From assembly GCA_029817715.1 (NCBI GenBank), contig JARUPY010000085.1:2170001-2234000 (forward strand): a stretch of DNA of 64,000 bases, given 5' to 3'. Positions 25,499 through 36,587 of this stretch are shown piece after piece. This DNA comes from Melastoma dodecandrum. Its lineage: Eukaryota > Streptophyta > Magnoliopsida > Myrtales > Melastomataceae. The notes beneath the pieces were generated by a model. That model saw nothing but the letters and a program-made list of their open reading frames with translations, had not been told where the DNA came from and did no database searches. Positions within the stretch are counted from its first letter, which is position 1. Each line of letters begins with the position of its first letter. A program made the position numbers and the translations under genes.

Positions 25499-26761
25499 AT
25501 GGCTTTGCCGATCACTGAACGATTTGGCCGATTGGAAAGGTTGATGGGCGAGTCTTCAACTGGGGATTCCACCCCAATCTTTGAGAGGATGGACGAGTTG
25601 GTGACCGGTATGGGACGGTTGGATGAGTTGGTGGCCGGTATGGGACGGCTTGAGTCAACGCTCAACTCGTTGGGAACGGTGGTGGATAGGTTGTGTTGCC
25701 AACACGATGACTTGGTGGATGAGATAGCGATCCTCAAGCGGGCGGTGGCTTCTTCTACTGTTGGTGGGGAGGCACGCTCACGGGTAAGGATTCCCGAACC
25801 TCAATCTTTTAACGGGTGTCGCGATGCGAAGGTGTTGCAGAACTTCTTGTGGGACGTGGAGCAATACTTCATAGCGACAAGGGTGCCCGAGAACGAGAAG
25901 GTGTCGATAGCGCGATGTATCTAATGGGGGATGGAAAGTTGTGGTGGCGGAGCAGGATGTCGGATGACTTGAGTGCGGGTCGTCCACCGATCGATACTTG
26001 GGCAACTCTCAAGAAAGAATTGGCGGACCAATTTCAACCTTGTAACTCGAGTTGGGTTGCGATGGAGAAGATGAAGAGCCTCAAGCAAACTAGCACCGTG
26101 AGGGAATACGTGAAGAACTACACGTCGTTGATGCTGGAAATTGCGGACATGTCCGAGGCGGACAGACTCTTCAACTTCCTTGACGGACTTCAACCGTGGG
26201 CACAGTTGGAACTGAGGCGGCGAGGCATACAGAACCTGGCCTCAACGATTGCGGCTGCGGATGCTCTGGTTGATCTTCGGATATGAGGGGGCAGCGAGAA
26301 AAGGGGAAGGTACGTGACTAGCGAGAATGGGTCACGCGATGATGAGCACAACGATATACATGAAGGTCGTGAGCGGCTGGCGCGGGGCGACGGCAACGAC
26401 CAAGGGAATCATGCGAGGGGCAGAACGTGGGACGAGCGAAGGACGGATCCTAAGGCTCGTGCGGGCTGTTTCCTTTGTGGCGGTCCTCATAGGGCAAGAG
26501 AGTGTCCAAAGAAAGAGGGGCCGAACTTTGGTGCTCCGATCGAGAAAGGTACCCCTAACCCATCTCGTCTAACTTCACTACAGATCGTTGGTGCGATGCA
26601 AGTGAAGAATGATACGACGGCCGAAAGAGAGTTGGCCGTGCAGTCGGGAGATGGTTGCGTGAACCGTGACGAGGGACGCCCACAGAAGGACAGGGACGTA
26701 GAGAAGGCGTGCCTTGAAAGGGTGTCGACGAGGGCGTCGACTCTTTTTAGTGGGGGAGGTT
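25499..26761 (+). pseudogene. gag polyprotein of the gag-only element, with frame lesions
   Basis: The frame starts at MALPITERFGRLERL and has a coiled, repeat-rich N-terminus with two DELV-GMGRL units. A retrotransposon gag domain follows, with NFLWDVEQYF and later LKKELADQFQP and VREYVKNYTSLML. A zinc knuckle CFLCGGPHRAREC (C-x2-C-x3-H-x4-C) lies near 26469-26507. This arrangement is typical of Ty3/Gypsy gag. Near 25910-25920, just after EKVSIA, the frame must shift by one base to continue into MYLMGDGKLWW. A TGA at 26284-26286 then interrupts the frame after AADALVDLRI; the same frame resumes to the zinc knuckle and runs into LTR2. The capsid protein of this copy is therefore probably not made intact. 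Confidence 0.85.
26749..26761 (+). other. polypurine tract
   Basis: AGTGGGGGAGGTT directly precedes the 3' LTR, the expected position for plus-strand priming. Confidence 0.75.
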
Positions 26762-27630
26762 TGTCACAGGTGCAAGACGAGGGTCGGAGCCCATCGTCTT
26801 CGGAAGCTTGAGCGTGGCTGCTTGGGCGGCGTCCATGGGTCGGAGCGCATGGACAACAGCGAGCGTTGGTGCGTTCGTTGACACTTGAAGGATCAAGTGA
26901 AGGTTCGAGTCGGTGCTCGGACGATGATGCTGGCACGAGGCGCAACGTGGCCAGAATACTCAAGCGCGGTGGCTTGAGAGGATGCTCGTGGGCGGTCTCA
27001 TGAGCGAAGTGTTCGTGAAGAGGCACGAACGTGGACGGTCTTGGTCGCAAAGGTACGAGAGATCGAAAGAGTGTGCTTGGACGCATCCTTTGGTGAAGGG
27101 GCGTCCATGAAAGGACGTGTCCCTTGAGAAGGGAACGTCCACCCCTTGAGGGGGGGGCGATTGTTAGGAAGGTGGGCACCCCTTCCGAAGAGGGGGATCC
27201 CAAGGGGGGCCCCCTTCCGAAGCGGTGGGATCCCAAGGGGGGCCCCCTTCCGAAAGGGGGGGTCCCAAGGGGGGCTTCCTTCCGAAGAGGGGGATTCCAA
27301 GGGGGGCTTCCTTCCAATGAAGGGGACTCAAAGGGGGCTTAGGGGCAGTTGTGTTGGGCACTCCCCGAAGCATTGTATCCATTCGTGTAAAGTTGTGTTG
27401 TATGGTGAATAGCCACGAACCCCTATAAGAAGGCTTGTAAAGGGGCGATGCAATGTAATTGAGTGTTGTACCATTGTTCTAATAAAGATTGGGATTACTT
27501 GAAAGGGAACGTGAGATATTCGAAAGGCTTCCGCTGGGTTGAGTGTTTTGGGTGGCTGGTCGTGCTAGTTTTGGGAGTGCGACGCCGCACAGGGTGGGTT
27601 TACTTGATAGAGCGAAATACCCCTGTGACA
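26762..27630 (+). repeat. 3' LTR of the gag-only element
   Basis: Nearly identical to the 5' LTR, with one extra G in a G-run. It carries the same minisatellite (about 27172-27335), TATA-like box (about 27421) and AATAAAG signal (about 27480). An ATG at 27463 opens a frame that crosses the LTR end into the downstream part of gene X. Confidence 0.9.
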
Positions 27631-28401
27631 CCTACCTCCTCTCGCAGGAGGTCCACCAGTGCCCCTTCCCCTCCCCAGGACAACGATGACACCGACTTCA
27701 CGTCCCTCGTCCCTCCCCATCCACGTAGGCGTACCAAGAGGGCTAGGAAGGCTGTCGTTACCCCCCGGTCTGGGTCATCATCTGCAAAGTGGTCCCCGTC
27801 CCTCGGTGTGATCGCCGAGGATAGAGCGGTGCCCACGGTGCAGAGGAAGGCAGCCGCTTCTGCTGCTGATGTGGTTGGATCCGCTAGGGGCAGCGGTGGC
27901 AGGGGAAGCATGGGTGCCTGGTCTGGAGTCCCTGATCGGGAACGGCGTAGGAGAGATAGGGACGATAATGAATACGGGTGAGTTAAAGAACGGTTACTTG
28001 TAAGAATTAGGTTGCCGGATTTTTTATGTTTCTCTGATTGGTTGATGGGTTCATCAGGAGGAGCTCCCTGCCCACGACGATGATCCCTGCTTTTTCTCCG
28101 ACGCCATTCCTGTTCTGAGTTTTGGGAGAATGATGTCGCCCCTGACATAGAAGGAATCCCTGCATGTACTGCTGCTTCGTCGAAGGCATTGTAAACTGTA
28201 AGAGGATGTCCCCGCATTTGAGGACGTTCTGTTTATATTTAAATGGAATCAGACTGCTTGTTCCGCATAGGAGACATGGAAGACGAAACAGCACTCGTCT
28301 CATCGCTTCTCGTCCCTCGTCATTATTCCAATAAAAAAAGCTTCGTTATTCAGCCATGATAGCAACTCTCACAGGAAGAGAGAGAGACAACGAACAGCAG
28401 A

Positions 28402-29872
28402 TCAAAGTGGCAGGGCATCGACGAGAAGAGAAGTGCCCACATCTTTTATTGTGGCTGTGGATTGCGTGTAGTTGTCAACGCGATCCCCATACATCATGGA
28501 CATGGATTGGAACCAGTGGAGGATTCGCTCCAGGACCATCATCGGAGCGGGGAGCTGCCTTAGGCAAGCTTCATTCACGTCCTTCCACAGGTCGGATATC
28601 CACTTCCTTAGCATCTCCTCCTCCTCTCGCCCTGTACACCCGTACCCCGTGATGCAATGGATCGACGAAGCCACATAACCTCTTTCCTGCTCAAACTGCA
28701 ACTAAAAGGAACTGTTAATAAGGCCCTCTTTGTCATTCCGTGTTTCATCCCACCAAATTGTGTCGATTATGGTCCGACAATGTCATTCCAATATCAACTG
28801 GCACTCATGACAGACTGCATCATGTGTGGGTTACCAAACAACCACTCAAATGCATCTTCCATTGCGACATCTCCCATTCCGAGCTATCAGTTCACGGCCA
28901 GCGCTTTGACTGCGATGGTTGGAAGGAATGTTCTTCTCACGGAACCATTTTACTTCCGCTAGGTAAGCCTTTGCTTTATCTTTCACCTGCATGCCCCAAC
29001 AAAAATATCATCGCTCGTAAAAACCATTATTACTTGAAACAGAACAATCAAACAATCTCCGATGGCTTGCTAGATGAGGCGGTACGAGCATCCTCGATAA
29101 GCCATCTCCTCTTCCATCTCGTTTTAAACATCTGTATGTTTTCTGTAAACAAATGTCATGTAATCCGGCAATCCATCCATAGAACTCATATCCCACATGG
29201 ACCGCCATGGAAATCTTCAGAGAAATGGAAGATCGAGTGAACTCTACATATGTAAGCTGATTATGATATTTTCCGAAGGACTTTGCCGTCAAGTAGACAG
29301 ATAGGACCTTTCAAGTGATTTTGTGAAGAGCTCTAGTTCCTCCGGTCTGCCGTAAGCATCGAACATGTCGTCAATAAGTGAAACCATGATGAGCACTTTC
29401 GTGATATATCTTCTGGCAGCAAAGCACTCCGGCTCAAAGTACACCGCCAACCCCCACAGGCAGCTCTCAACAATTCTGTCCCTCACAAACGGCAGATTGT
29501 CCATGAAATCACTGTCCTTCCACCACCTGCATGGAATTCGACCATCATAAACTCCGGAAGCTATCCCAGAGAGGTTATAAAGCTGGTATCTTTCTTGAGA
29601 GCGAGAGTTTTACCATCCTTACCTCATGACATCGCAGATTTCCTTCTGGTGCAACTTCTGCAGAGAGTTGAAATCCAACTTTGCCGAGGCAAGCACAGTT
29701 TCTTTGACGTAAACACCATCCTGGCAGATGCAGGCGTAACACCATGCCTCTAATCTCTGATATCCACTTCGGATCAGTTGGTTCAAGGCATACCTTATGA
29801 GCTTCGAGGTGGAAAGGCTTCCTGTTGTCTCATTAATGGACTCGAGGTGAGCGGAAGTGGAAGTTTCTTCAC
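28402..29872 (-). pseudogene. terpene synthase TPS-A, 5'-truncated pseudogene
   Basis: C-terminal exons of a class I plant terpene synthase run in order from high to low coordinates. A partial exon 3 is near 29872-29630 (QKLHQKEICDVMR). Exon 4 has RDRIVE and DDMFDAYG, the DDxxD magnesium motif, at about 29504-29300. Exon 5 is near 29190 (SSMDGLPDYM). Exon 6 is near 28985-28770, and an intact last exon is 28695-28402. Lesions: exon 5 has a TAA after RKHTDV and a TAG after SYRLI. Exon 6 lost part of its middle, carries a double stop, and its second metal-binding motif reads NDIVGP followed by a stop. Exons 1, 2 and the start of 3 are missing. It is tail-to-tail with gene X and most like TPS-B. 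Confidence 0.88.
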
Positions 29873-30084
29873 GCCATCATCCATTCCAACCAAAGAATCA
29901 CTATCAGCATTTTATTTCTGACAGTAAATGATGCTAGGTCGATGTACTAATCCTTTAGCAATTCCTCCGAGAAGAAATCCAGAGCTCCCATCTTCCTCGT
30001 CCACTTTCAGTCTTCCATAGTTTAGGTGGTGTTCTAGTTCTCGGGACTAACTTCGGTCGAGAGTTCGAAGCTTGCAAGGTCAAC

Positions 30085-30327
30085 AGAGGGGTCATGGGGC
30101 CAAGTAAGGCGATGACAGTGGCAGTGCAAGTGTGGCTGCCTGTTCAAGAGACCTTGATCGGGATCGGCATCAGACAGGTGAGTTAGATTACGAATAGAGG
30201 TCATTTTTAACGATTGCTTCCAACAATAAGATTCCATAATGATAGCACAATAGGACGATTGGCTTCAACAAGAGGAGATCCGTTGCCGACAATCCCGGCA
30301 TTCTCTACAACTTCATTCCTGCTCTGA
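30085..30327 (+). pseudogene. relic of gene X (end of exon 1, intron, exon 2)
   Basis: The stretch from about 30100 to 30195 (GTGGCAGTGCAAGTGTGGCT, then CCTTGATCGGGATCGGCATC, then AGGTGAGTTAGATTACG) parallels the end of gene X exon 1 and its donor at 27900-27990. After an intron-like gap, 30270-30327 parallels exon 2: the product would end IPAFSTTSFLL and stop, against IPAFSPTPFLF in gene X. Spacing differences put the exon 2 piece out of frame and no start exon is present. Similarity continues past the stop into 3' flanking sequence (about 30328-30500 against 28119-28300). Confidence 0.6.
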
Positions 30328-30653
30328 AGTTTCCCAAGGAATTCCTCCACATACAGCCGCTCCGTCAAAGAACGTTGATTTCTTTAAAAGAATGTCCCAT
30401 ATCCGATCGGTTTTCATTTTAACGGAAGTAAGAAACTTAGGACAGAGGAGACATTGAAGATGAAACAGAACTATCCCGTCAATATGCTTGTAACTGCGAA
30501 AACAGAACGCCCACGAGGACATTCAGAACTCGTAAAATGGAAAATGGCTTGGCATAAGAGACAATGTAGATGAAGAGCACAGTCTAGTGTCGTCCTGTCC
30601 CTTTCTCAGAGAAAGAGAGAGAGAAGGGAGAGAGAAAGGGAGAACATAGAGCA

Positions 30654-32841
30654 TCATAGTGGCAAAGGATCGATAAGAATAGCAGTCACGATGTCCTTCA
30701 GCTTGGTGGTAGAGTGTGTGTAGTTGTCAATGCCATCATAGAACAATGAGGTGGACCGCAACCAGTTGAGGATTCTCTCCAGGACCGGCATTGGGGCCGG
30801 GAGCGGCATCAGGCAAGCTTCATTTACATCCTTCCACGAGTCAAATATCCATTTCCTGAGCATATCTTCTGCCTGGTGCTCTGTACACCCGTACTGCTTC
30901 ATGAGGCAATGGATGGATGAAGCGACATGACCTCTCTCGTGCTCGAACTGCGATGGCATGAACGTCAATAGTAAGAAGCTGATTCATTTAAGCTACAACT
31001 TTTTTAACTCCTAGACTTGCGATGCCTTCTTCGCAGGTTTACAGATGATTATTTTACCTTGTACCCCACAATGTCATTAATAAATCGACTGGCAGCCGCA
31101 GTAGACTGCAGCACTCGTGGATTACTGCTAAGCCACTCAAATGTATCTTCCGTGACTAAATCCCCCATTCCAACCAAGGTATGCACCACCAGCACTTTAA
31201 CTCCAATAGACATGGAGGCCGTGGCGATGTATTCGTCTGTCGGGGGGATAAATTTCTGATTGAACCATCTCGCTTCCACAAGGTATGCCTTCGCTTGATT
31301 GTTCATCTGCATTCCAAGACATAAATTGACAGCTTGTAACGTAATCAGTGATTTGTCCACAAAACAAGTAAAAACGACTCGGAGTAGTTACCCATCGCTT
31401 TGCATAAACGAGGCGGTACGAGTGTCCCCTATGAGCCAACTCCTCCTCAATTTCGCTGTAAACATCCATGAGTGCTCTGTAATAGCATTTAATGTACTCC
31501 GGCAACCCTTCGGTGCTACTCATGTCCCACCTGGGAAAAGGGAAAGTTGAATGAACTCAGGATATGTGAAATAATTGTGATATAAAAGGGCTCCTTCGTG
31601 GAATTCAGCAACGCGCCTTTCAAGTGCTTCCGTGAAGAGCTCCTGCTCTTCCAATGTGCCGTAAGCATCAAACATGTCGTCCATAAGCGAAGTCATGGCG
31701 ATCATTTTCGCAAGAAATACTCTGGCGAAAGAGAACTCGGGTTCAAAGTACACCGACAATATCCACAGGTAGCATTCGACGATTCTGTCCCTCACAAACG
31801 GCATATGGCCCACAAAGTCACGTTCCTTCCACCATCTACATGGAAGATTATGATTATAAATTTTGTTAGAAAAATTAATCTAGAGATCTTTTCGAGAGAG
31901 AGTGTGCCATTATTGTTACCTTACAACATCGCTGGCTTCCTTGTGGTGCAACTTCTGCAGATAGTTGAAATCTGACTTGGCCAAAGCGAGGACGGTTTCA
32001 TTGCAAGAAGCATCATCCTGGTAGATATGGATATAATGCCATGCCTCTACTCTTGGATATCCCTGCCGGAGCGGCTGCTTTAGGGCTTGCTTTACTAGCT
32101 TCGCTATGAAAGGGGCTTCTCTTTCCTCCTTGACCGACTCAAGGTGAGTGGAAGTGAAGGCCAGTGCTTCTTCGAGGATGTCATCCCCGGGAACCAACAT
32201 ATGGCCTGCTTCAAATAGTCCCAATACACCAAGCACGTTCCCGGCAAGCGATTCTCGAAACTTCCCCGTGGCAGGGTCCTTGAACACATCGAAGACATCT
32301 ACATTTTTAAGCCAGGACAAAAAAAAAAAAGAAGTGATCCCGTAAGCTTTGCTGTTGTCCCATTTATATGTACATGAGATTACCATAACGTATGAGTACG
32401 CACCACTCGAGGCACGATGACCTTGCTGACGGAGCAGGCGGAAGAGAAGAGAAACCATGTAAAGGTCATCGTCAGAACACCTTCCCAGGGTGAGATTGGG
32501 ATAACTTTCGAACAACTTGGATAGCAGCGAGCCGATCTCCTCCTTGAAGTGGTAAGCAATGCCGAAGCGTTGGATCTGGTCGATCAACTCGAGCAGGGCT
32601 AAAGTGTTGTCGCCTGCTTTGTCATGTAGCACGGACCTGACTTTGACGATGAGATCATCCCTCCCCTGCCCCATGACGTTGAGGACGTTTCATGAGAGCT
32701 TGAAGTAAATTAGGACACGATGACGTGTTACAACAGAGAAAAAGTTACCAGGGAATAAGAGTCGGAATGGTATAGAAGGAAATGATCTCCCCATACGCTG
32801 GGATGGTAATTCGCCGGGTTGTGCTGCTGCCCTCCTTCCAT
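30654..32841 (-). CDS. terpene synthase TPS-B (TPS-a type, sesquiterpene synthase-like)
   Basis: Seven exons, 32841-32749, 32665-32404, 32298-31920, 31835-31617, 31530-31392, 31306-31058 and 30947-30654, join to 544 residues. Class I terpene synthases ionise a prenyl diphosphate and cyclise it. Features: WGDHFL near the N-terminus, RWWKERDF, the RDR (RxR) motif, DDMFD near residue 300, and NDIVGYKFE (NSE/DTE motif) near 441-449. No transit peptide is evident, so a cytosolic sesquiterpene synthase is the likely type; product unknown. The RRx8W arginines are absent, replaced by HN. Start 32841 is uncertain; an upstream in-frame ATG at 32937 exists. Odd point: the exon 4 donor is GC (AAAG then GCGCGT), and only its use keeps the frame. 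If it is not used, the gene is inactive. Confidence 0.82.
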
Positions 32842-33204
32842 CTGAGCTGATTGAGATTCCCAATCGCCGGCGGACGACGTAGATAGTTGAATAATGACGA
32901 TAAGTATATCTACAATTAATAATACAGCGTGATGCAACCTTCATTTAGGCAGATGATTCCCAGAACTGGTTTCTTTACTTTTTTTAAATTTTGAAATCAG
33001 GATAGAATCGATTCCCTCTGCTTCATCATCAGAATGCTTGGACGGACATACAGAATTATAGATAATTAACATCCCCAGGATTGTGTCAGATCAACCACGT
33101 GATGGCTTCTGCTCAAAGCTAAATAAGAGCGTATTTTATTTGACGATGGACCACAGTCGACCGTGTGATGCGAAACAGAACAGTTTGGCATACTCCTTTT
33201 CTCG

Positions 33205-34005
33205 TAACGAGCTCTAAATTTTATTTATGTACTACATTCTGAACAGTGCTTTGTAAATTACTAAACAGTCGGACTTCTTTGTAATAGGCAGATGGGCTTC
33301 GTACGGACTTTCACTAAATTTCATTTATGGTCTTGGACAAGTGTATTAAATTTGAATAGTGAATTTTGAGTAATTTACGAAATTATCCCAATTTTTAGTA
33401 AAAATGTACGAAATTATCATGTAAATTACAAAAATATTTTGTACTTTTATACGAAAAATTTTTTCATAATGTACTAAGTCAAAGCAGTGATTTCCTAATC
33501 TACCTAAGGGACATGTGAATTTACTTTTATGCCCCTTCCCCCAACTTTTCCCTAACTGAACACCCCTTCAAAACGGGAGAAGGGGCATAAAAGTAAACTC
33601 TCACATGTCCCATTGGTTCGGAGTTTGGCTAGAAAACCACTATTTGGCTTAGTACATAACGAAAAATATTTCGTATATAAGTACGAAATATTTCAAAAAT
33701 TTACATGACAATTTCGTACATTTTTACTAACAATGGGGATAATTTCGTAAATTACGAAAAATTCACTATTCAAATTTAGTACATTTGTCTAAGCCTATAA
33801 ATAAAATTTAATAAAAACCTGTACAGAAGTATGAAGAAAATACGAAGCCCATATGCTTATTATAAAAGAAGTACGACTATATAGTAATTTACGAAGTATT
33901 TACCGTTCAAATTTAGTACATTGTCTAAGCCCATAAATAAAATTTAGTAAAAATCCTTACAAATGTAAGACTCGTTACGAAACAATGCGACTGTTTAGTA
34001 ATCTA
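33205..34005. mobile_element. long imperfect inverted repeat (MITE or foldback-like)
   Basis: The left arm (about 33205-33560) and right arm (about 33582-34005) are reverse complements over most of their length. They share GGCTTCGTA, AATAGTGAATTTT, TTTACGAAATTATCCC, AAAATGTACGAAATT and a centre with TTTACTTTTATGCCCCTTC. Only about 20 bases separate the arms. Parts of the outer arm are repeated again at 33905-34005, including CATAAATAAAATTTAGTAAA and ACTCGTTACGAA. It encodes nothing. It lies between TPS-B and TPS-C. Exact ends and target-site duplication could not be fixed. Confidence 0.72.
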
Positions 34006-34238
34006 GTGGGTTATTATTGCTGGTTGGATCATTCCTATTAATATATGTGGTTGGTTTTATAATAGATAAGAGAAAGTTGGATTTTACCTTAAATGAAATG
34101 AAGTAGAGATGAATGGCTGATACTGGCCATTGCCTTTTATTTAGTAAGGAAAAAAATGAACATTATTCCAAGACAAGAGCAGGCATTCAATCCGAAACTC
34201 TCATTGAAGATTCTTCCTTTCTCCTTCTTTAGGCCTCA

Positions 34239-36587
34239 TCAAAGTGGGAACGGATTGACGAGAACAGCAGTCACCACTTCTTTCATCATGTCGGTAACTT
34301 GAGTGAAGTTGTCGGTGTTGCCGTCGTACATCACCGATGCGGATCTCAACCAGTTGAGGAGACGCTCTAGGACAGTCAGCGGCACGGCGAGCGGCCTTAG
34401 GCAAGCCTCGTTCAAGTCCTTCCAGGCGTCAAATATCTTTCTCTTGAGTATCGCCTCCGCCTCTTGTTCTGTACATCCATACTGCTTCACGAGACAATGG
34501 ATTGACGAGGCAACGTGACCTCTTTCCTGCTCAAACTACACCATTACCGAATGTTTCGTTAGAATAAACTATTTGAGTTAATAAATATTTGCGTCGCCGG
34601 AAAGATTCAGATCCTAGATGTTTGTTGTTATGTCCTGTCATGCAGCCTTATGGTGCCATCATATATGAGGGCTCACCTTGTACCCGGCTATGTCATCTGA
34701 GAATCGACAGGCGGCCGTGTAAGACTGCAGCACGTGAGTGTTACTAGACAACCACTTGAATTCTCCTTCTGTAACGACATCCCCCATTCCGACCAATGTG
34801 TTCATCACTATCATTATAGCTCCAATAGTTTTAGAGGCTAAGACGACGTATTCGTCTATCGGAGGAATGTACCTCTGGTGAAACCATTTCACTTCCTTGA
34901 GGTAAACCTTTGCATGATCTTTTATCTGTGTGCCACAACAAAAGTTAGACCGCTCGAAAAGTGATGTATGATTTCCTTGAGGAACTAACTGAAAAAATCA
35001 AACACTTACCGATTGCTTTGCATAGTCGAGCCGGTATGAGTGTCCTCTACGGGCAACCTCCTCTTCAATTTCGTCAAAAATGTTTAGTAATGCCTTGTAA
35101 TAAAATTTCATGTATTCTGGTAATCCATCCGTGGCAGTCATATCCCACCTGAACCAAGGTTAAAAATTTCAGGAAAAGATGGAAGGTCGATTGAACTCAT
35201 CGTACTAGGTAATGTGATTTAGAGAAAAAGGAGTCCTGTGGTCAAAATCAAGCAAACCACACCTTTCAAGGGCTTGGGTGAACAGCTCTAGCTCTTCCAA
35301 CGTGCCATAGGCATCGAACATGTCATCCATGAGATTAATTACAGCTACAATTTTCGCAACAAACCTTCTCGCAAAAGAGAACTCCGGTTCATAGTATGCC
35401 ACCAATGCCCACAGGTAGCATTCGACAATTCTGTCCCTCGCAAACGGCATGTTACCTGTAAATTCGTGGTCCTTCGCCCATCTATACAGAAGACGATGAT
35501 TATAAGAACTCAATCATATATGAGAACAAAAACCCAGGAAATCTTATGGAGAGCTAGTATGTTACGGTTACCTTACGAGGTCACAGGCTTCCTTCTGGTG
35601 CAACTTCTGCAGGGAGTTGAAATCCAGCTTCGCCAGGGCAAGCAGAGTTTCATTGCAAGGATCATCTTGGCACATATGGATGTAACGCCAGGCCTCAACT
35701 CTCGGGTATCCATGACGGATCGGTTGCTTCAGGGCATGCCTTACGAGCTTTGTAACAGAAGGGATTTCTCTTTTCTCATCGACTGACTCGAGGAGAGGGA
35801 CAGTGAAGACAAGGGCTTCTTCGAGGGTGTCTTCCCTGGGGACCAGCATGTAGCTTGCTTCATATAGACCCAATAAACCCTGGATGTCCCCAGCAAGCGA
35901 TTCTCTAAACTTCCCCGTGGCAGAATCCTTGAATTTGTTGAAGACATCTGCATTTGTAAGCCACTCATTAAGAAAAAAGAGCATGCAAGATATCAGATTT
36001 CCTCTATTTGTGATTACGTTCATCAAACTTGCAAAGATGAGGAGACAATTAACACACGGTTCACATACCACTTGAGACGCGGTGACCGTTTTGGCGGAGC
36101 AATCGGAAGAGAAGAGAGACCATGTACAGGTCACTGTCGCAGCCTTTTCCATGGACGAGGTCGGGGTAGATTTCGGCCAGCTTTGCAAGATGCGAATCAA
36201 TCTCATCCACAAAATGATAAGCTACTCCAAAGCGTTGCAACTGATCGATCAATTTCAGGAGGGCGAACACGTCCCTCGGTTCACCGGCTAGCATGGCTTT
36301 GACTTTCGCAATGAGTTCCCTCTCGTGCGAATCCTACATTCACACCGTTGAGAGCATCTCATGTCCCCCGAAAATGTAACTGTTCACATGACATACAGAA
36401 ACTCGACTCGGCAAAAGCGGGAGGAAGATGGAAAAGACATCGAGGGTGCAACTACCATGGTGTATGAGTTGGAATTGTATTGAAGGAAATGATCCCCCCA
36501 AATGCATGGGCGGAAATGGGCACAGCGGCGCTGGTCGGCTCCTTCCACGGGCAAATCGGCCATGGCTGAGGCCTTAGGTGCCGCCAT
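34239..36587 (-). CDS. terpene synthase TPS-C, intact
   Basis: Seven exons, 36587-36456, 36333-36069, 35947-35572, 35481-35263, 35148-35010, 34925-34677 and 34535-34239, join cleanly to 558 residues. All six introns are GT-AG at the positions usual for plant TPS class III genes. Motifs: RRCAHFRPCIW (RRx8W) near residues 20-30, RDRIVE (RxR), DDMFD near 313, and DDIAGYKFE (NSE/DTE motif) near 454-462. It should convert a C10 or C15 prenyl diphosphate to a cyclic terpene; the product cannot be read from sequence. The chosen start (MAAPKASAMA) gives a cytosolic sesquiterpene-synthase-like protein. The frame stays open upstream to an ATG at 36812, which would add 75 Ser/Arg/Lys-rich residues, possibly a plastid transit peptide. 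It is the best candidate for an active terpene gene here. Confidence 0.92.

Larger units (their letters stand above)
24600..27630 (+). mobile_element. non-autonomous Ty3-type LTR retrotransposon carrying only gag (TR-GAG-like)
   Basis: Two direct terminal repeats of 868 and 869 bases flank an internal region of only about 1.3 kb. The ends read TGTCACAGG and CCCTGTGACA. A primer-binding site follows LTR1 and a purine tract precedes LTR2. The flanking 5-mers are CCTAG (24595-24599) and CCTAC (27631-27635), a target duplication with one mismatch. By eye the LTRs differ at about seven bases and one indel, which points to a young insertion. The internal region encodes gag only: no protease, reverse transcriptase, RNase H or integrase. 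This matches the described class of terminal-repeat retrotransposons with a GAG domain, which must borrow enzymes from related full-length elements. Confidence 0.9.
24556..28118 (+). pseudogene. gene X: small plant-specific protein, exon 1 split by an LTR element
   Basis: The start codon is at 24556 and opens with MKILLELVPCCGSP. After 13-14 codons the frame is cut by the LTR element at 24600-27630. The same frame resumes at 27631, runs through Arg/Ser-rich sequence (RRRTKRARK, later RERRRRDRD) to 27977, then a GTGAGT donor, and a second exon at 28058-28118 ends with IPAFSPTPFLF and a stop. If one copy of the 5-base target duplication is ignored, the exons total 447 bases, exactly 149 codons. 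So insertion is the only visible lesion. I recall short uncharacterised plant proteins that begin with a Leu-Glu-Leu-Val-x-Cys-Cys motif and end in PAFSPTPF-x-F; function is unknown. A decayed second copy lies at 30085-30327. Confidence 0.72.

Noticed and set aside
31611..31616. Treating TPS-B as a definite pseudogene
   Set aside because: All other exons and motifs are intact, and GC donors can work, so one weak donor is not enough.
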